A program made the translations under genes and the position numbers. A DNA stretch of 64,000 nucleotides from Malus domestica. Lineage: Eukaryota > Streptophyta > Magnoliopsida > Rosales > Rosaceae. This document shows, one piece after another, positions 45,913 through 58,000 of this stretch (positions within the stretch are counted from its first letter, which is position 1; the number at the start of each line of letters is the position of its first letter). The notes under the pieces are model-generated. The model searched no databases, was not told where the DNA came from, and worked only from the letters and a program-made list of their open reading frames with translations. The DNA is taken from assembly GCF_042453785.1 (NCBI RefSeq), contig NC_091671.1, positions 36,161,001 to 36,225,000 on the forward strand, in the 5' to 3' direction.

Positions 45913-46355
45913 GTGTGCATCTTAGATGAGACTCAATATCATATACGTGAAGAGGCCGATTTATTAGTGTAGGTTCGAGCCGCAGAGGAAGAATTGAGTG
46001 AAGAAAAAGATAAGAAGTATTGGGGTAAGGAGCTTGAAAATGCGGTAAGTAGCTCAGATGCAGATGCAATGGAAAAGCTAGTAAAACAGAGTGTAAAGGC
46101 AACTACTGAGTACTATAAGAAGCAATTGAGGACAATGGAAACGAACAAAAATCGAAACTTGGAAGACAAAGAAGAAAGTGATGGTGATGAAACAATCATG
46201 AGGGGAAAACGACCGACAGTGAGTGCTGAATAATAGAAGATTGCTGGGTGTGGTCCATGGAGGAAAAGGATCAAGAATAGTAAGATTCCTCCGTAGTTGT
46301 TTTTGCAAGCAGCGGTTCGACCCTTCACTTACATAAATCTTGTGAAAGAGATACT
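45913..46355 (+). pseudogene. Plastid-type gene relic, 3' part
   Basis: Directly after the LINE poly(A), sequence with gene-like coding resumes. It gives DETQYHIREEADLLV, a stop, then RAAEEELSEEKDKKYWGKEL (frame 45994-46233), and near 46285-46355 KIPP, a stop, then LFLQAAVRPFTY. Acidic, charged composition suits the C-terminal part of the same gene as 40710-41552. A central part of the gene seems to be missing between the two halves. Confidence 0.65.
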
Positions 46356-47077
46356 TTTTTTTAGTGCTGCTGTGGTGGAAATAGAAGACCTATATAAGTT
46401 CCAGTCTTCTACTCTTGGACTGTCACCTATGTGACTCTTTCTTTTCACAACAAGGTTTTGGGCTTTTGCCATTTTTGCAGTCTTTATCCTATATTTTTGA
46501 AGTGTCACTCATGAGAAGCGTTTTGGTAAATTTACTCACATTTTTATAAGAAAATAAAACATTAAATTGATTGACCACAGTCATAACCAGTTCTAATATA
46601 GTCGAACAGAAAAATATATCTTGCCACAGATGACAGAGTCCTATACTAAACATGGAAATTATTAAAAATAAAACTCGTTATAGGGATCTGCCAAGAATTT
46701 GCCTCTTTGTAGACATGACTCTATGAAATGGTACCAAACATAGATGCCAACCACCTGATATATTCAATAAAGTTCCTTAACTGCCAATGAGTCACTTAGA
46801 ACCCTTTGATTGAATCAATAACAAGTTTAGAATCTCCTTCCACACAGACTTTCTTGAATCCCCCAATATTTTTAGAATCGGTCATTTAAACATTCTGTTA
46901 AGTTGTCCGTTTGGTTAATCTATTGGACCTACTCCTAATATGAATATGGCCTCAGTGAGTTCAAAAGCGGTTCTTTTACAATCAGGTCAACATATAATAG
47001 TTGACCACTCGATTAATGTAATAAAAACGTATAAATTATTGAATGTCAAAACATCGAAAGAAGCGATTTTCTTACAA
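46356..47077. other. Intergenic region
   Basis: No gene or repeat I can support; A/T-rich. Confidence 0.5.
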
Positions 47078-47272
47078 GGAAAGGGATCATGTTTGTTCTG
47101 TCTGGTTTTATTCCTTCTAATCCATCAAGTTCGGAAATTTGAGACCATTGAAATTTGATCAAATGATTACAAATAGAAGTATACTTTAAAGTTATAATAG
47201 TTTTAGATGTTGGATTAAATTTTAATAATCCAGATTTCCGAACTTGATGGGTTAGAAAAAAAGGATCCGGAG
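47078..47272. repeat. Foldback MITE, about 195 bp
   Basis: Left arm includes CCTTCTAATCCATCAAGTTC and GGAAAT; right arm holds the complement (TTTCCGAACTTGATGGGTTA). Flanked by CTTACAA (47071-47077 and 47273-47279). It lies about 160 bp upstream of the first possible ZDP start. Confidence 0.75.
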
Positions 47273-47431
47273 CTTACAATCATGTACTAATTTAACAAAA
47301 AAATGTAAATTAATAGAATGTCATACCGGAAGGTGACAAAATTTATTTTTCTTTGGAATCTATAGCTTTTCTCTTGTTCTTGCACTTAAAGATGGCGGGA
47401 AATCCCTAAAACCCCAGTTACCCAACTTCCA

Positions 47432-50400
47432 ATGCTAACCATACCCACCCGCAACTCTATCTTCACCCACCTGATTCCCTTCCTCCCCAAAAACCCTAAT
47501 TCCCCGAAACCCTCTCCGACACGTTTCGTCAATTTCCACACCCCGAAACGTTTCGCTTGTATCGGCCTCGACACACCACCAATGTCGGCTTCTTCTTCGA
47601 CCAAATTGGCGGCGGAGTACGCGAAGTCGAAGAGGTCATCGTGCAAAAAGTGCTCGGAACCGATCGCCGCCCAGGCTCTGCGGCTGGGGTTGGTCAGCAG
47701 AGACCCTAAAGGTTTCGATGTGACCAAATGGCACCATTTGGATTGCTTCAATTTTAGGTCCGACTTGGTTGCTTCGGTTGAGAAGATTAAAGGGTTTCAG
47801 TCTTTGAAGGTTTGATCGATTGGCAGTTTTGGGATTTTCTTTGTTTGGTTAATGGGAATTACTTAATTAATTAAAGCTTCTGTTTTTTTAAGGAAAAAAG
47901 AAATTGAGAGGATGAATATTTTGAAGTAAGGCTTTGTTTGATCTTCAATTAAAAACCTTCGGAGATGATGAATGTAGCTAAATCACTTAGTACTCGTTAC
48001 TTTCAAAAACAAAAAATTGCTTCTAATAACGATACCAAACAGACCCTTTAAGTTTTTTATTTTATTTTTTTGTTTGAATTCGAAGCTGAGTTTAAAAGTG
48101 CAAAGCATTGAAATTTGTTTTTATAAACGTGAATCAAATTTTTGAACTTCATTTTCCTTTTCTTTTTCGTAATTTTCTCTGCAAGCAAACATGAACTCGG
48201 AGTGGAAGGATGCAAATTGGTTTAGCAGAAATGGGTTTCTACTCCATTTGATTGTTTCTCTCACTTTGTTATGTTTTCAGAGCAGTGATCAGGAGGCTTT
48301 GAAGAAGTTAGTGGGTGCGTCACATGAATCTCGAGAGGAGGTACAAGTTGATTTTCTGTCATTTCACGCTTTCGATTGTGAATTTGGGGAAAAGAGAGAC
48401 TAATATTAATGTACATTAGACATTGGCCTTTGTAACAAGTAAAACATTCAATAAGTTCGGAAAATCAATATGTACACAGTTTCTGCTGATTTTGGGTTCA
48501 TTTGAATGATTTATATCAGTCTATGGAATCATCAATAGATGTAAGGACTGAAGCCCGACCAGGATTCTCTCAGTAGGGGAACAAACTGTTGCAAAATTGT
48601 GAACACTTTTGTGCTACACTAATGCGATTCAAGATTATTTCTCGATGTTATTTGGGTTTCCTGCATCATTGAGGCTAAAACTGAGTTTGGATAAAGTGAA
48701 CGATTGGTGGAGAACAAAAGATAGAACAGCCTAGGTACCTAAGGTTATCGAGCATCACATATACGAAAAGCCAAAAATTTCAAATGGTCCCTGTGATTTA
48801 TCATATTTGTCACTTTTTGTTCAATTTTGGTAACTTTACCCCTGTGATTTACTTCTGTTAACAATTTTGGTCAAATGCTCAATTCTCGTGAATTAGTATA
48901 ACTTTGTGTCCAATGCCCATCATGTGCAGTGGCATTATATTCTTTCCGTGTCTAAACTCAATAAGTTGGAAGAATGTTGCTCAAGCCTTAGAACACAATT
49001 TCTTGGGGCGAAGGGTATTGCAACCCAAGTTTCTGGGTTTACTTGGAGTGAAATTGGTGTTATTTCAATTGTCAAGTGAGATTGAACACTAAAAGACTGC
49101 ACACCAAGTTATACCAATTTACGGAACTAAGAGTAGTAACATAAGTAGATCCCAGTGATTAAATTAACAAACTTGAAACCACTGTACTTAAAAGGAAAAT
49201 TAGAGTAAACCACAAGGACCAATTATGTACCTAACTTGCAATGAAGAACCAAAACCAACAGATAATGCCCTAAATTAAATGGCATTATGGCACACATATT
49301 CTAGCCTAGCAATTAACTGAAAAAACTATACAGAAAAGACAAATATTTTCTCTTACTCAAATGCATTACATTTGTTTTATTGTATATTAAAGGGAACTTG
49401 TCGGATGAATTCCAACCTTTTAAGTGTGCACAATTCATGCTGAAATGAACCTCTTTGGTCTCTTTGTTTGATTTTGGTTTTTCATTTTCTTGGTGAATCT
49501 GACAGATCATAATGTCCTGTTTACAAAACCGTTTTTCTTTTCTTTTTTGAAAATAAAATTGAATCTTTCAGGATACAAATGAAAGTAAATATGCAATTGA
49601 AGGAAAGCAAGGTTCTCATGGAAAAAGGGTAAACATACTATGTTTTTGTCTTCCTAATTAGCTTTGATTTGCAAAGGAAAGTTCCTATGGTGATTTGTTA
49701 TGTTTTGCTTACATAGGTTTGTGAAGTTGATGAAAATGAAAATGAAATAGAGGAAAGGAGTCCGAAGAAAGCAAAGGTATGCAGATGCTCTTTTGAAATG
49801 CGTAAACATATCTTTATTTGTATATCTCTTGGATTTCTTCTACATGATGCTAGGTGGGCTCTGAGATACTTCTGTTTAATTTGCAATCGCACTACTTCTG
49901 TTGAACATCTCTTATGGAAATCATGCTTCCTTAAATATTCCATCATAAAATGTCAAGGAATTGCATAACACCATAGATTGGTTTTGCCTATGTACTACTG
50001 CCTTATTCAAGCTTTTTATTCAGTTTTTGTATACTTTGATTGGGTTTTCTGGTTGGTTCGAAACTGTTGTCCTACACTGTTTTTTTTCCATTTGTTTCCA
50101 GATTGCTCTTCCTTGTTCCTTGAGGTTTTCCGTGTCTATCCCTTTTTGTTCCCAAGTAGATTCGTGCGGTTGCAAACATTGTACATGTGAATTTTGATCC
50201 TCAATTTTCCTTTAATTAGTTTACAAGTATCACATGGACTGAATACATGTTACTTGTAGTACTCGTAGTTTTCCTGGATCAACAGATAGGTACAATAATT
50301 GGACATATGATTGCTGCTTTGTAGTGGTGAACTATTTTAAATAAGAAGTTAAGCTAGATGTTGTTTCTCCTCTTGACATAGCTTAATTATTATTTGTTTC

Positions 50401-53400
50401 TCTTTGCAGTCCTCTAAATTTGATGGACAAGCTAAGCTGGAAATATCCCTTTCAATTTCTGATGTGAAAGACAAGTACAAGGTCTGATTCATGTACTCTC
50501 TTTCTTTTTCACCAGGACTAATCCTTCCTCATATTTATTATTTATTTAGGCCTGGGTATTTTCTTTTGGTGGGTACATTGGAGGGAACTGAACCTTGGAA
50601 TTTTTTAATCTTAATATATTGCACCACCCTCCCTCCCTCGCCACTTGGGCTAAACCCAAAGGCTTGGCCTCAATATATGTTGATTGTCCTTTAAATTTGC
50701 ATCTGCAAACTCTGGCATTTGGGAAATCCCTTTGTGCTTGCATAAATGTACGCTTTCCTTTGTTTTCTTTCATTGGAAATGTTTACTGGTTCAGGATGCA
50801 ACTCTTTCACCTAAATGGAAAGCATTTCAAACAATCATATTTCTTGAACGGGTAAGAGATATTATCCTTCTTTGTAATAGTGATTTTGAAAAGCTTCTTA
50901 ATTCTTACTTGAGTGTGTTTATCTATATATTTTATTTAGCTTAATGAACAAAGTATTTGCTGGATTTCCCTTTTGCTTTTCTGTGGCACACATGCAGTTA
51001 TAAATTATAAATTAGACCTACAAAACATCTCATGATAATTCCGTGCAGAGGTAGTTCAATGCTCTTGACATTTTGTTGTGTGTGTTTATTAATACAGGAT
51101 GAAGGTCTACATGATTCGAGTAAAATTGCTGCTTTTGATTTTGATGGATGTCTTGCCAACACTAATGTAAAGAGGTAAAGCCAATCTGATGTTTCAGGCA
51201 TTATCTTGGGTGGAATATATCTTATTGAAATGTGTATGGAACTATTTTATTTTTGAACAAGGTATTGGCCAATAATGAATGATGCACAAAGCATTTTCAA
51301 CAGACAAGCCATCTCAATTATTGGCGACACCTTAATGTATGATGTAGATCCATGTATGCAGACAGCAGAATGTATTTCTATGCTCATCCATGTCTAGGTG
51401 ACAAAATACAGAATTTTGTAATTAACATATATCATCTCTGTCAATCAGGTGTAATATTAAAGAAAAGGAGTTGAAATATTTCTTGTAAAATGGAACACAT
51501 TTTAAGAATGTGTAACTTAATATGCCATATAAGTTATGGACTAAGAAACTTTGAAGATTGCAAGGGTAGTGGATGTTACTACTTGTACATGTTTTTGTTC
51601 ATTCAAGTATAATGCTAAATTGTGACATATATTGGATGCATTAATTCAAGTCCGAGTCTGTGAAGTGGATTTGGGGAATGCTTTGTGAATTATAAGTATA
51701 TAGTATTAGTAAATATGTTCATGATGACAGTCTGATATGTATCTTTTTTAATGGTTCCAGCAATGTAAATGTTATAAGCAAGTTTCATTTGTACTCTCAT
51801 TTGGCCTGACATGCTGGTCTGATCTCAGAGTAGGTCCTGATGCTTGGTCTCTTATGTATCCTTCAATACCTGATAAGCTGCAGAGCCTGTACAAAGATGG
51901 CTACAAGCTGGTTTGTGTTTTTTTATTTTTTAATTTATTTTTTATTTTTTATTTTAAGTCTAAGCTAATGAGGTTATATGCAAAAGTCTTGAGATTCACA
52001 TTTGTTTAGTTGTCTGGGCTTGAATTGATTGGAAATTTGACTACATCAGGTAATCTTTACGAATGAATCCAACATAGAGCGCTGGAAGAATAAGAGACAA
52101 GTAGCTGTGGACTCAAAAATTGGGCGCCTCAACAATTTTATTGGGCAAGTAAGGGTCCCAATTCAGGTAAATTCTCTCCGACTAACCTACATTATTTCTT
52201 ATGTGGTCACAACATCCAATCTTGCAATGGCCATTTCTGATGCAACTAATATATTCATCATTTCATCTTTAATTATTACCTCCAAAACTCTATTGAGAGA
52301 ACCATTATCTAGACAAACTATGAAATGAGTTTTATTTTCTTTTTTCAAGAAAAATACGCAAGGAATATTGAAGTTATCTGTGTCCAGGTTTTCATAGCTT
52401 GTGGCCTAGGCAAAGTTGGTAAAGCAGAAGACCCCTTTCGCAAGCCCAAACCTGGGATGTGGCATATTTTGGAACAACACTTCAACTCTGGCATTTCCAT
52501 CGACATGGATCAGTAAACTATTTTTATCTCTTGTTTTGTTTCTATATCACTGTTCTCCACATGAAAGACTTAGAATAGCTACCTTAATGATCGGGTAATG
52601 CTAGGGAGATCAAATTTTTAAACCAAATTGTGTAAACCAAATAATGTGGTTGGTGATGATTGGATTATTAATTAAGTGTCGATTAACTTGCTTATTTCCT
52701 ATTGGTGATACATCATTTGGTTTAAAAATTTGGTCTCCTCAGCGTTATCCTTAATGATCAGTTAGTTTAGTTTGTTTCAATGGCATTTATTATCAAAAGA
52801 ACAGGATCAGTGATCGTATAAAAGCCCTTTCTGTCTGCATTGCAGATCCTTTTATGTTGGTGATGCAGCCGGGAGACAAAAGGATCATAGTGATGCTGAT
52901 ATTAAATTTGCGGAGGTACAAACATACAATACTACATCACACGCATGTAGAAATTTAAGCTGGGTCTATGCTACAGTTGTACTTACTGGTGTACAAGGAC
53001 TTTCTATTTCCCATCATCCATTTATTAAATCCTTTGAGCATTGTCGTAGTCCCGCCTCTGTCAATCTACTAAAAGGGAACATCAATCTGAAAAAGAATAT
53101 GTAAGTTCATGCAGTTTCTGAATAACATCTCTATATATGTTAGTAAATAGTAAGTGCTAAAATTGTGCCGCAGTTCCACTGTATCAGAGCAGTATGACTT
53201 TTTCTCTGGTAAGAACAGTAAAAATTACTTACACAGAACAGGATTGGTGAACAAAGCTTGATAATAAACGGTTCTTGGAAGGATTTATACATGAATTCGT
53301 GAGTTAGGATTGTTTAATCTTGGTTCATAGTCTTAGTCCACATGAGCCTTTCATGACTTTCTTCTTCTTGTTAGTAAACGTGTGAACATGGAAATGAGTA

Positions 53401-53603
53401 AATGATTGCCAGTCACCGAGGTTTCTTTGGTTTATCTAGTATAGTCGAACAATGGTTCTAGTGCTTGGACATTATCCTTGCTGGTTTGAGATTACTCTCC
53501 CTTTCAAAATAAATCTAAAGGAGGTTCGGTGCTTATAGTTTTTCTGTCTTTGCAGGCTGTTGGTGTTAAGTTTTACGTCCCAGAGGAATACTTTGGTGTT
53601 TGA
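47432..53603 (+). CDS. ZDP: DNA 3'-phosphatase with PARP-type zinc finger
   Basis: Nuclear repair enzyme that removes 3'-phosphates at DNA single-strand breaks and acts with ROS1-type glycosylases in active DNA demethylation. Exons: 47432-47809, 48281-48340, 49572-49628, 49717-49776, 50410-50481, 50795-50851, 51098-51174, 51829-51910, 52050-52166, 52388-52512, 52846-52915, 53556-53603. They join in frame to 400 residues. Exon 1 encodes one PARP-type zinc finger (SSCKKCSEPIA...KWHHLDCF). The HAD phosphatase domain starts with FDFDGCL in exon 7 and continues with VIFTNESNIERW (exon 9), FRKPKPGMW (exon 10) and SFYVGDAAGR (exon 11). Arabidopsis ZDP, from memory, has three zinc fingers and nearly 700 residues; here there is one. 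Translation may start at 47432, adding a basic 50-residue leader that could be an organelle signal, or at 47582. Confidence 0.93.
47930..48048. repeat. Probable MITE in ZDP intron 1
   Basis: Starts GGCTTTGTTTGATCTTCA and ends GATACCAAACAGACCC. These ends are inverted relatives (TTTGTTTG/CCAAACA). The stretch is absent from the ectopic intron copy at 38822-39345, which supports a separate insertion. Confidence 0.55.
48788..49226. repeat. Possible inverted-end element in ZDP intron 2
   Basis: GGTCCCTGTGATTTA near 48791 and its relative TAAACCACAAGGACC near 49206-49220 are inverted and about 430 bp apart. The first motif also recurs as CCCTGTGATTTACTT at 48840. Mutator-like MITEs with such ends are common in plants; no target duplication found. 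Confidence 0.35.
52593..52750. mobile_element. Mutator-type MITE, family A copy 2
   Basis: 158 bp, GGGTAATGCTAGGGAGATCA...CCTCAGCGTTATCC, flanked by the 9-bp direct repeat TTAATGATC (52584-52592 and 52751-52759). Shares the internal GATGATTGGATTATTA and ATTGGTGATACATCATTTG words with the copy at 28249-28413. Located in ZDP intron 10. Confidence 0.9.
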
Positions 53604-54200
53604 GGAATTTTTCGGTCACCGGCTCCACCCTCCAACTGCAAAATTCAGCGTTCACGTTGGCTGTCAATGTTGTAGGGGATGTTTAAAATTAGATTTTATT
53701 TTTCCTTTTCTTGCTATGCTCCTCTCTGTTGCAATGAATTAAGCACCGGATGAAACCCTACTTGTAAATTCTTGGATTAGGATAAGTTACTTTCCACTGT
53801 GTAGTGTCGCAAAGATTCTGTTTTCTTTTGAAAGGAGAATGGATTTGATGAATTCACTTCTATACATTCTTCCCACGTTAACTCAATATTCTTGTATCTG
53901 CGCATAGAGAAATTTTTGGGTGCGGCCGTCTAGACTTTGTGGCTGTCACACACAAAACACCCCGCTCCTGTATAATGGCCTCGCACAGCCCATTGTGTTT
54001 GCTGCTGGGTAGTTCGGACTAATGGGTTTGGAGGGCATGTTCTTTTGCAACGGGGCAGTCTTATGAGGGGCACACATAAACCAGAGCAGCAAAACTATTG
54101 TTTAAAAGTAACTTTTCTGGTTTGGGGGGCAAGAAAAAAGGTAACTTCTCTAGTTTATGAGTGTCTTTTTGGAGTTAGTATTTAGTGGTCCGAATTATCG
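53604..54200. other. ZDP 3' region and intergenic
   Basis: Likely ZDP 3' UTR up to about 53.9 kb. No gene otherwise. Confidence 0.5.
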
Positions 54201-54750
54201 TCTAGTCTTGCTATATATTCGTTAAATTGGCAAGTAACAAAAATATTATTTTCTCAATTCAATTATGATCGTTTATTTCTCATATTACTGAGTAATCCAG
54301 ATTATTAAAAAAAAAAAAATTTGGTAATTTGGTAATTTCTGTTTTTGCACTCGTTACCTAGGTGACGCACAACATAAGCATTTTAGTGTCCGGTAAGTGT
54401 AAACTCAAAGCTTGGGACTCGGAGAAAATTTCCAATGTGCTGAGAACACGGTTTGGTACACAAAAATATTGTCTAGTCCTGCTTTATATTCATTAAATTG
54501 GCAAGTAAACAAAAATATTATTTTCTCGATTCAATTATGACCGTTCATTTCTCGTGCTATTGAGTAGTCCGGATTACTAAAAAAATTGGTCTTTTTGATA
54601 ATTTGGTAATTTCCTTTTCTACCGTGGTTACTTAGGTGACGCACGTCATAAGTATTTGAGTGTTCGGTAAGTGTAAAACTCAAAGTGTGCAACTTGGAGA
54701 AAATTTTCAATGTGATAAGAACATAGTTCAGTACACCAAGTGTCATAATG
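54201..54750. repeat. Tandem duplication, two 270-bp units
   Basis: Units 54201-54470 and about 54472-54750 share TCTAGTC, AATTGGCAAGTAA, AAAATATTATTTTCTC, AATTTGGTAATTTC, TAGGTGACGCAC and GTAAGTGTAAA in the same order, with moderate divergence. They lie 270-815 bp upstream of the next gene's ATG, in its probable promoter region. A small triplicated TTCCTAG word follows at about 54893-54914. Confidence 0.85.
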
Positions 54751-55014
54751 TAATTGGTTAAAATTTTCTTTTTCAGGTTTCCAACCAATTCTATTACAAC
54801 ACTTCGTGGATCGTATTTCAGAAAAATGCATCCGTGAAACGTGGCAACATCCCATGCAATAGTACGATCCAACAGCAAGAAGAAGAAGCAGGTTCCTAGT
54901 TCCTAGTTCCTAGTTGTATAAAATGAATTGAATTGGATTGGTCACAGAAGGAATTGGCTAACAAAAGCAATCAGGATTCAGGAATAATCAGCAGCAAAAG
55001 CAAAAGCAAAAGCC

Positions 55015-58000
55015 ATGGATCCCTACTTCCAGCAGAGACTAAGAGATGAAGTCATCTACCTCCACTCTCTCTGGTACCAGGGTCCCCCTTCCTCCTCCTC
55101 TAATCCTAACCCTAGACTCCACCAACCCAATCCCTATCCCAATCGCAATCCCAATTTCAATCCCAATCCCAATCCCAATCCCAATCCCAATCCCAATCCG
55201 TATAACAGACCCAGACCCAGAAGAAATGTTACAAACCCCTCGCAACCCGACCCCCTTCCCCAATCGGGTCATCAAGGCCCCTCCTCCTCCTCCTCTAAGA
55301 GGAAGAGAAATAGAAATTCAAGGCACGAAAGAGAAAGACCGGCCAAGAAGAACCCCTCCCAACCCGACCCGCTTCCTCCGCATTCCGGGCCTCCTTGGCC
55401 CTGCCCCAGCCCCGCCCGTGACTCTGCCCCGGGCTCATCCACCCAGTGGCCTGCAATGCCCGCCAAGCCCAATTCGGCTGCGGTGGCCCAACCCCCTTCC
55501 CCTGAAGAACAAGCAAGGCTCGCTGCACTGAAACTGCAGCACGGCGCCCTAGACTTTTGCCGGGGGTTGTTTTCCGGCAATGATGGGTCGGACGGGGAGG
55601 AGTCCGAGGCGGAAGAGAGTGAAGATGGAGAGGACTACTGTGTTGAGAACGGCGAAACAGAGGAGTACAAGGTGCTGTTGAATTTGTTTGTTGAGAGGAC
55701 TGAGCTGAGGAGGTACTATGAGGTGAATTATGAGAATGGGGAGTTCTGTTGCTTGGTGTGCGACGTGTTGGGAAAGAAGAAGAGGGTCAGGAGCTGTGTT
55801 GGGCTTGTTCAGCACTCGATTTCCATTACCAACACGAAGAAGAAGCGGGTTCATAGGGCTTTTGCACAGGTGGTGTGTAAGGTTTTGGGTTGGGATTTTG
55901 ACAGGCTGCCGACGATTGTGCTCAAAGGCGAAAGGCTCGGTCTTTCGTTGGAGAACCAGGGCCAGGAACAAGTAAGTGGGGTTTTTTTCATTGTTTAATA
56001 TTGCTTTGTGGTGGTGGTTGTTTTGGTGTATATGAATTGGGTTGAGTTGCGAATGCTGCAGGGTGAGGCTGCCGTGAATGCTGGTTCATCTGAGGGAGTT
56101 TTGGTTTCTGTTGAAGACAATGTGGCACTTGAAAATGCTATGGAAGCTGAAATTGCTTTGGAAGACAATGTGGCATCCGAAAATGCTGTGGAAGACAATG
56201 TGGCACCCAAAGACGCTATGGAGGACGATGTAGCACCTGGAGACGCTATGGAAGACAATGTTGTAACTGAAAATGCTAGGGAAGATAATCTGGCAGCCAA
56301 AAATGCTGTGGAAGACAATCTGGTAACTAAAAATGCTATGGAAGACAATTTGCCAGCCGAAAAGGCTATGGAAATCGAAAATGCTGTGGAAAACAATGTG
56401 GTAGCAGAAAATGCCGTCGAAGGCAATGTGGCAACTGAAAATTCTGTTGAAGAGATAGTGACAGCTGAAAATGCTGACGAAGATATTTGGTTTGCTGAAG
56501 CCAATGCTTTGTGTAATGAAGTAATGGATTGCCAGGTTAGTTATGTCTTTCGCTGTTTAACGTAATTTTTGGTGCATGAGTTGTACATGAGTTTCAGACA
56601 TAACAAAATGTGAATTTTTTTTGTAATGTGATTTCTGATATGGGATATGTTTTTTCAGAAATCTTTCGAAGGTGATTATACAAATGAAAGCACAGAAAGC
56701 ATGGATAAAGGAATATCAGAAATGGAAGCAAACAAAGAAACAGTGGATACTTGGGTAAGATGATTGCTCTTACAACAACAACAACAACAACAAAGCCTTT
56801 TCCCACTAAGTGGGGAAGATGATTGCTCTTAAATTGAACTAAATTGATAATCCACTTTTCAAATGAACTAGTTTTCGTTTTTTTTTTTTTTTTTTTTCCC
56901 TTTTTTCTTTTTAAATTTTATATTTGATTTTAGCACCCTGCCCAGGGCTTTGTTGGTTAAAATAATTTAATGGCATACGTGCCTACTGCATTTTTTGTTA
57001 AAATCATGTGTTATCCAAAAATTTGTATTTTTACTCACTTTTGTAAAATGCAGGGAACTGATCAAACACTGGTGTCAAAGAATGAATGGCCATGTAAAGA
57101 GTCCAGCATTTCCTCATCGACAGTGTTAGGTTGGCCGACCTGTACTTCTCCCCCAGCTTCTGCAACATGCTCTATTCCAGTGGAAGAACAAGCGAGGTCT
57201 GCTGAAGCGAGGATACAGCAGAAGGCCTTGAAAGAATGCCTGGATTTCTTTTCTGAGAAAGATGGCTCATACAGTGATGAAGACAACAGCGAAGATGACG
57301 AGGAGGGTGATTTGATGGATGAAGATGGGTGTGAGGAAAGTGAGCTAAAGTTCTTTTCAAGAATATTTACGGAGGATGGTGAGTTGAGGAGTTTTTATGA
57401 GAAAAATTACGAAGGTGGGGAATTTTGCTGTTTGGTTTGTTGCGCATTAATGAAGAAAGGGTGGAAGAGGTTTAAAGGTGGTGTTGCGCTTCTTCAGCAC
57501 TGCAATGCAATATTAAAGACAAAGAAGAAGGCGGCTCATAGGGCTTATGGGCAGGTTATTTGTAAACTCCTTGGTTGGGATATTGGTCAGCCTCCAACCA
57601 TTGGCTCCATGGATAAAACTCTTGGAGAACCTTTGTCAGAGTCAGACAATTTGCCGGTCAGTAATATGTGCGTATGATATGTTGACTATGGTTCTTCAGT
57701 TCTATAAGTATTGTAAATTTGAACATTGCAGGGTGAAGTGGAGGAAAATGTTGACAATGACAAGGATAACATGGTTGTATCAAATGAAAATGTGGACTGC
57801 ATGAGTGGTTATAATCGTGAAATGGTTTCAAATGAGGAATCTGATGTTGCTCACAGTAACGGAACATCACAGACACCCGAGATGCAGGTCAGTTTCAACT
57901 TGTTCTTTCCTCAACAAAGTCAAGTGAATCGCATATTATTATTTTGTGCTTACTGACGTGTATATACATCATAAATTCATAGTAACATTTCAGTAACTTG

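Noticed and set aside
55046-55531. 161-codon frame overlapping exon 1 of the unrecognised gene
   Set aside because: Alternative frame of a Pro/Asn repeat; the main frame continues through conserved domains and the splice sites.
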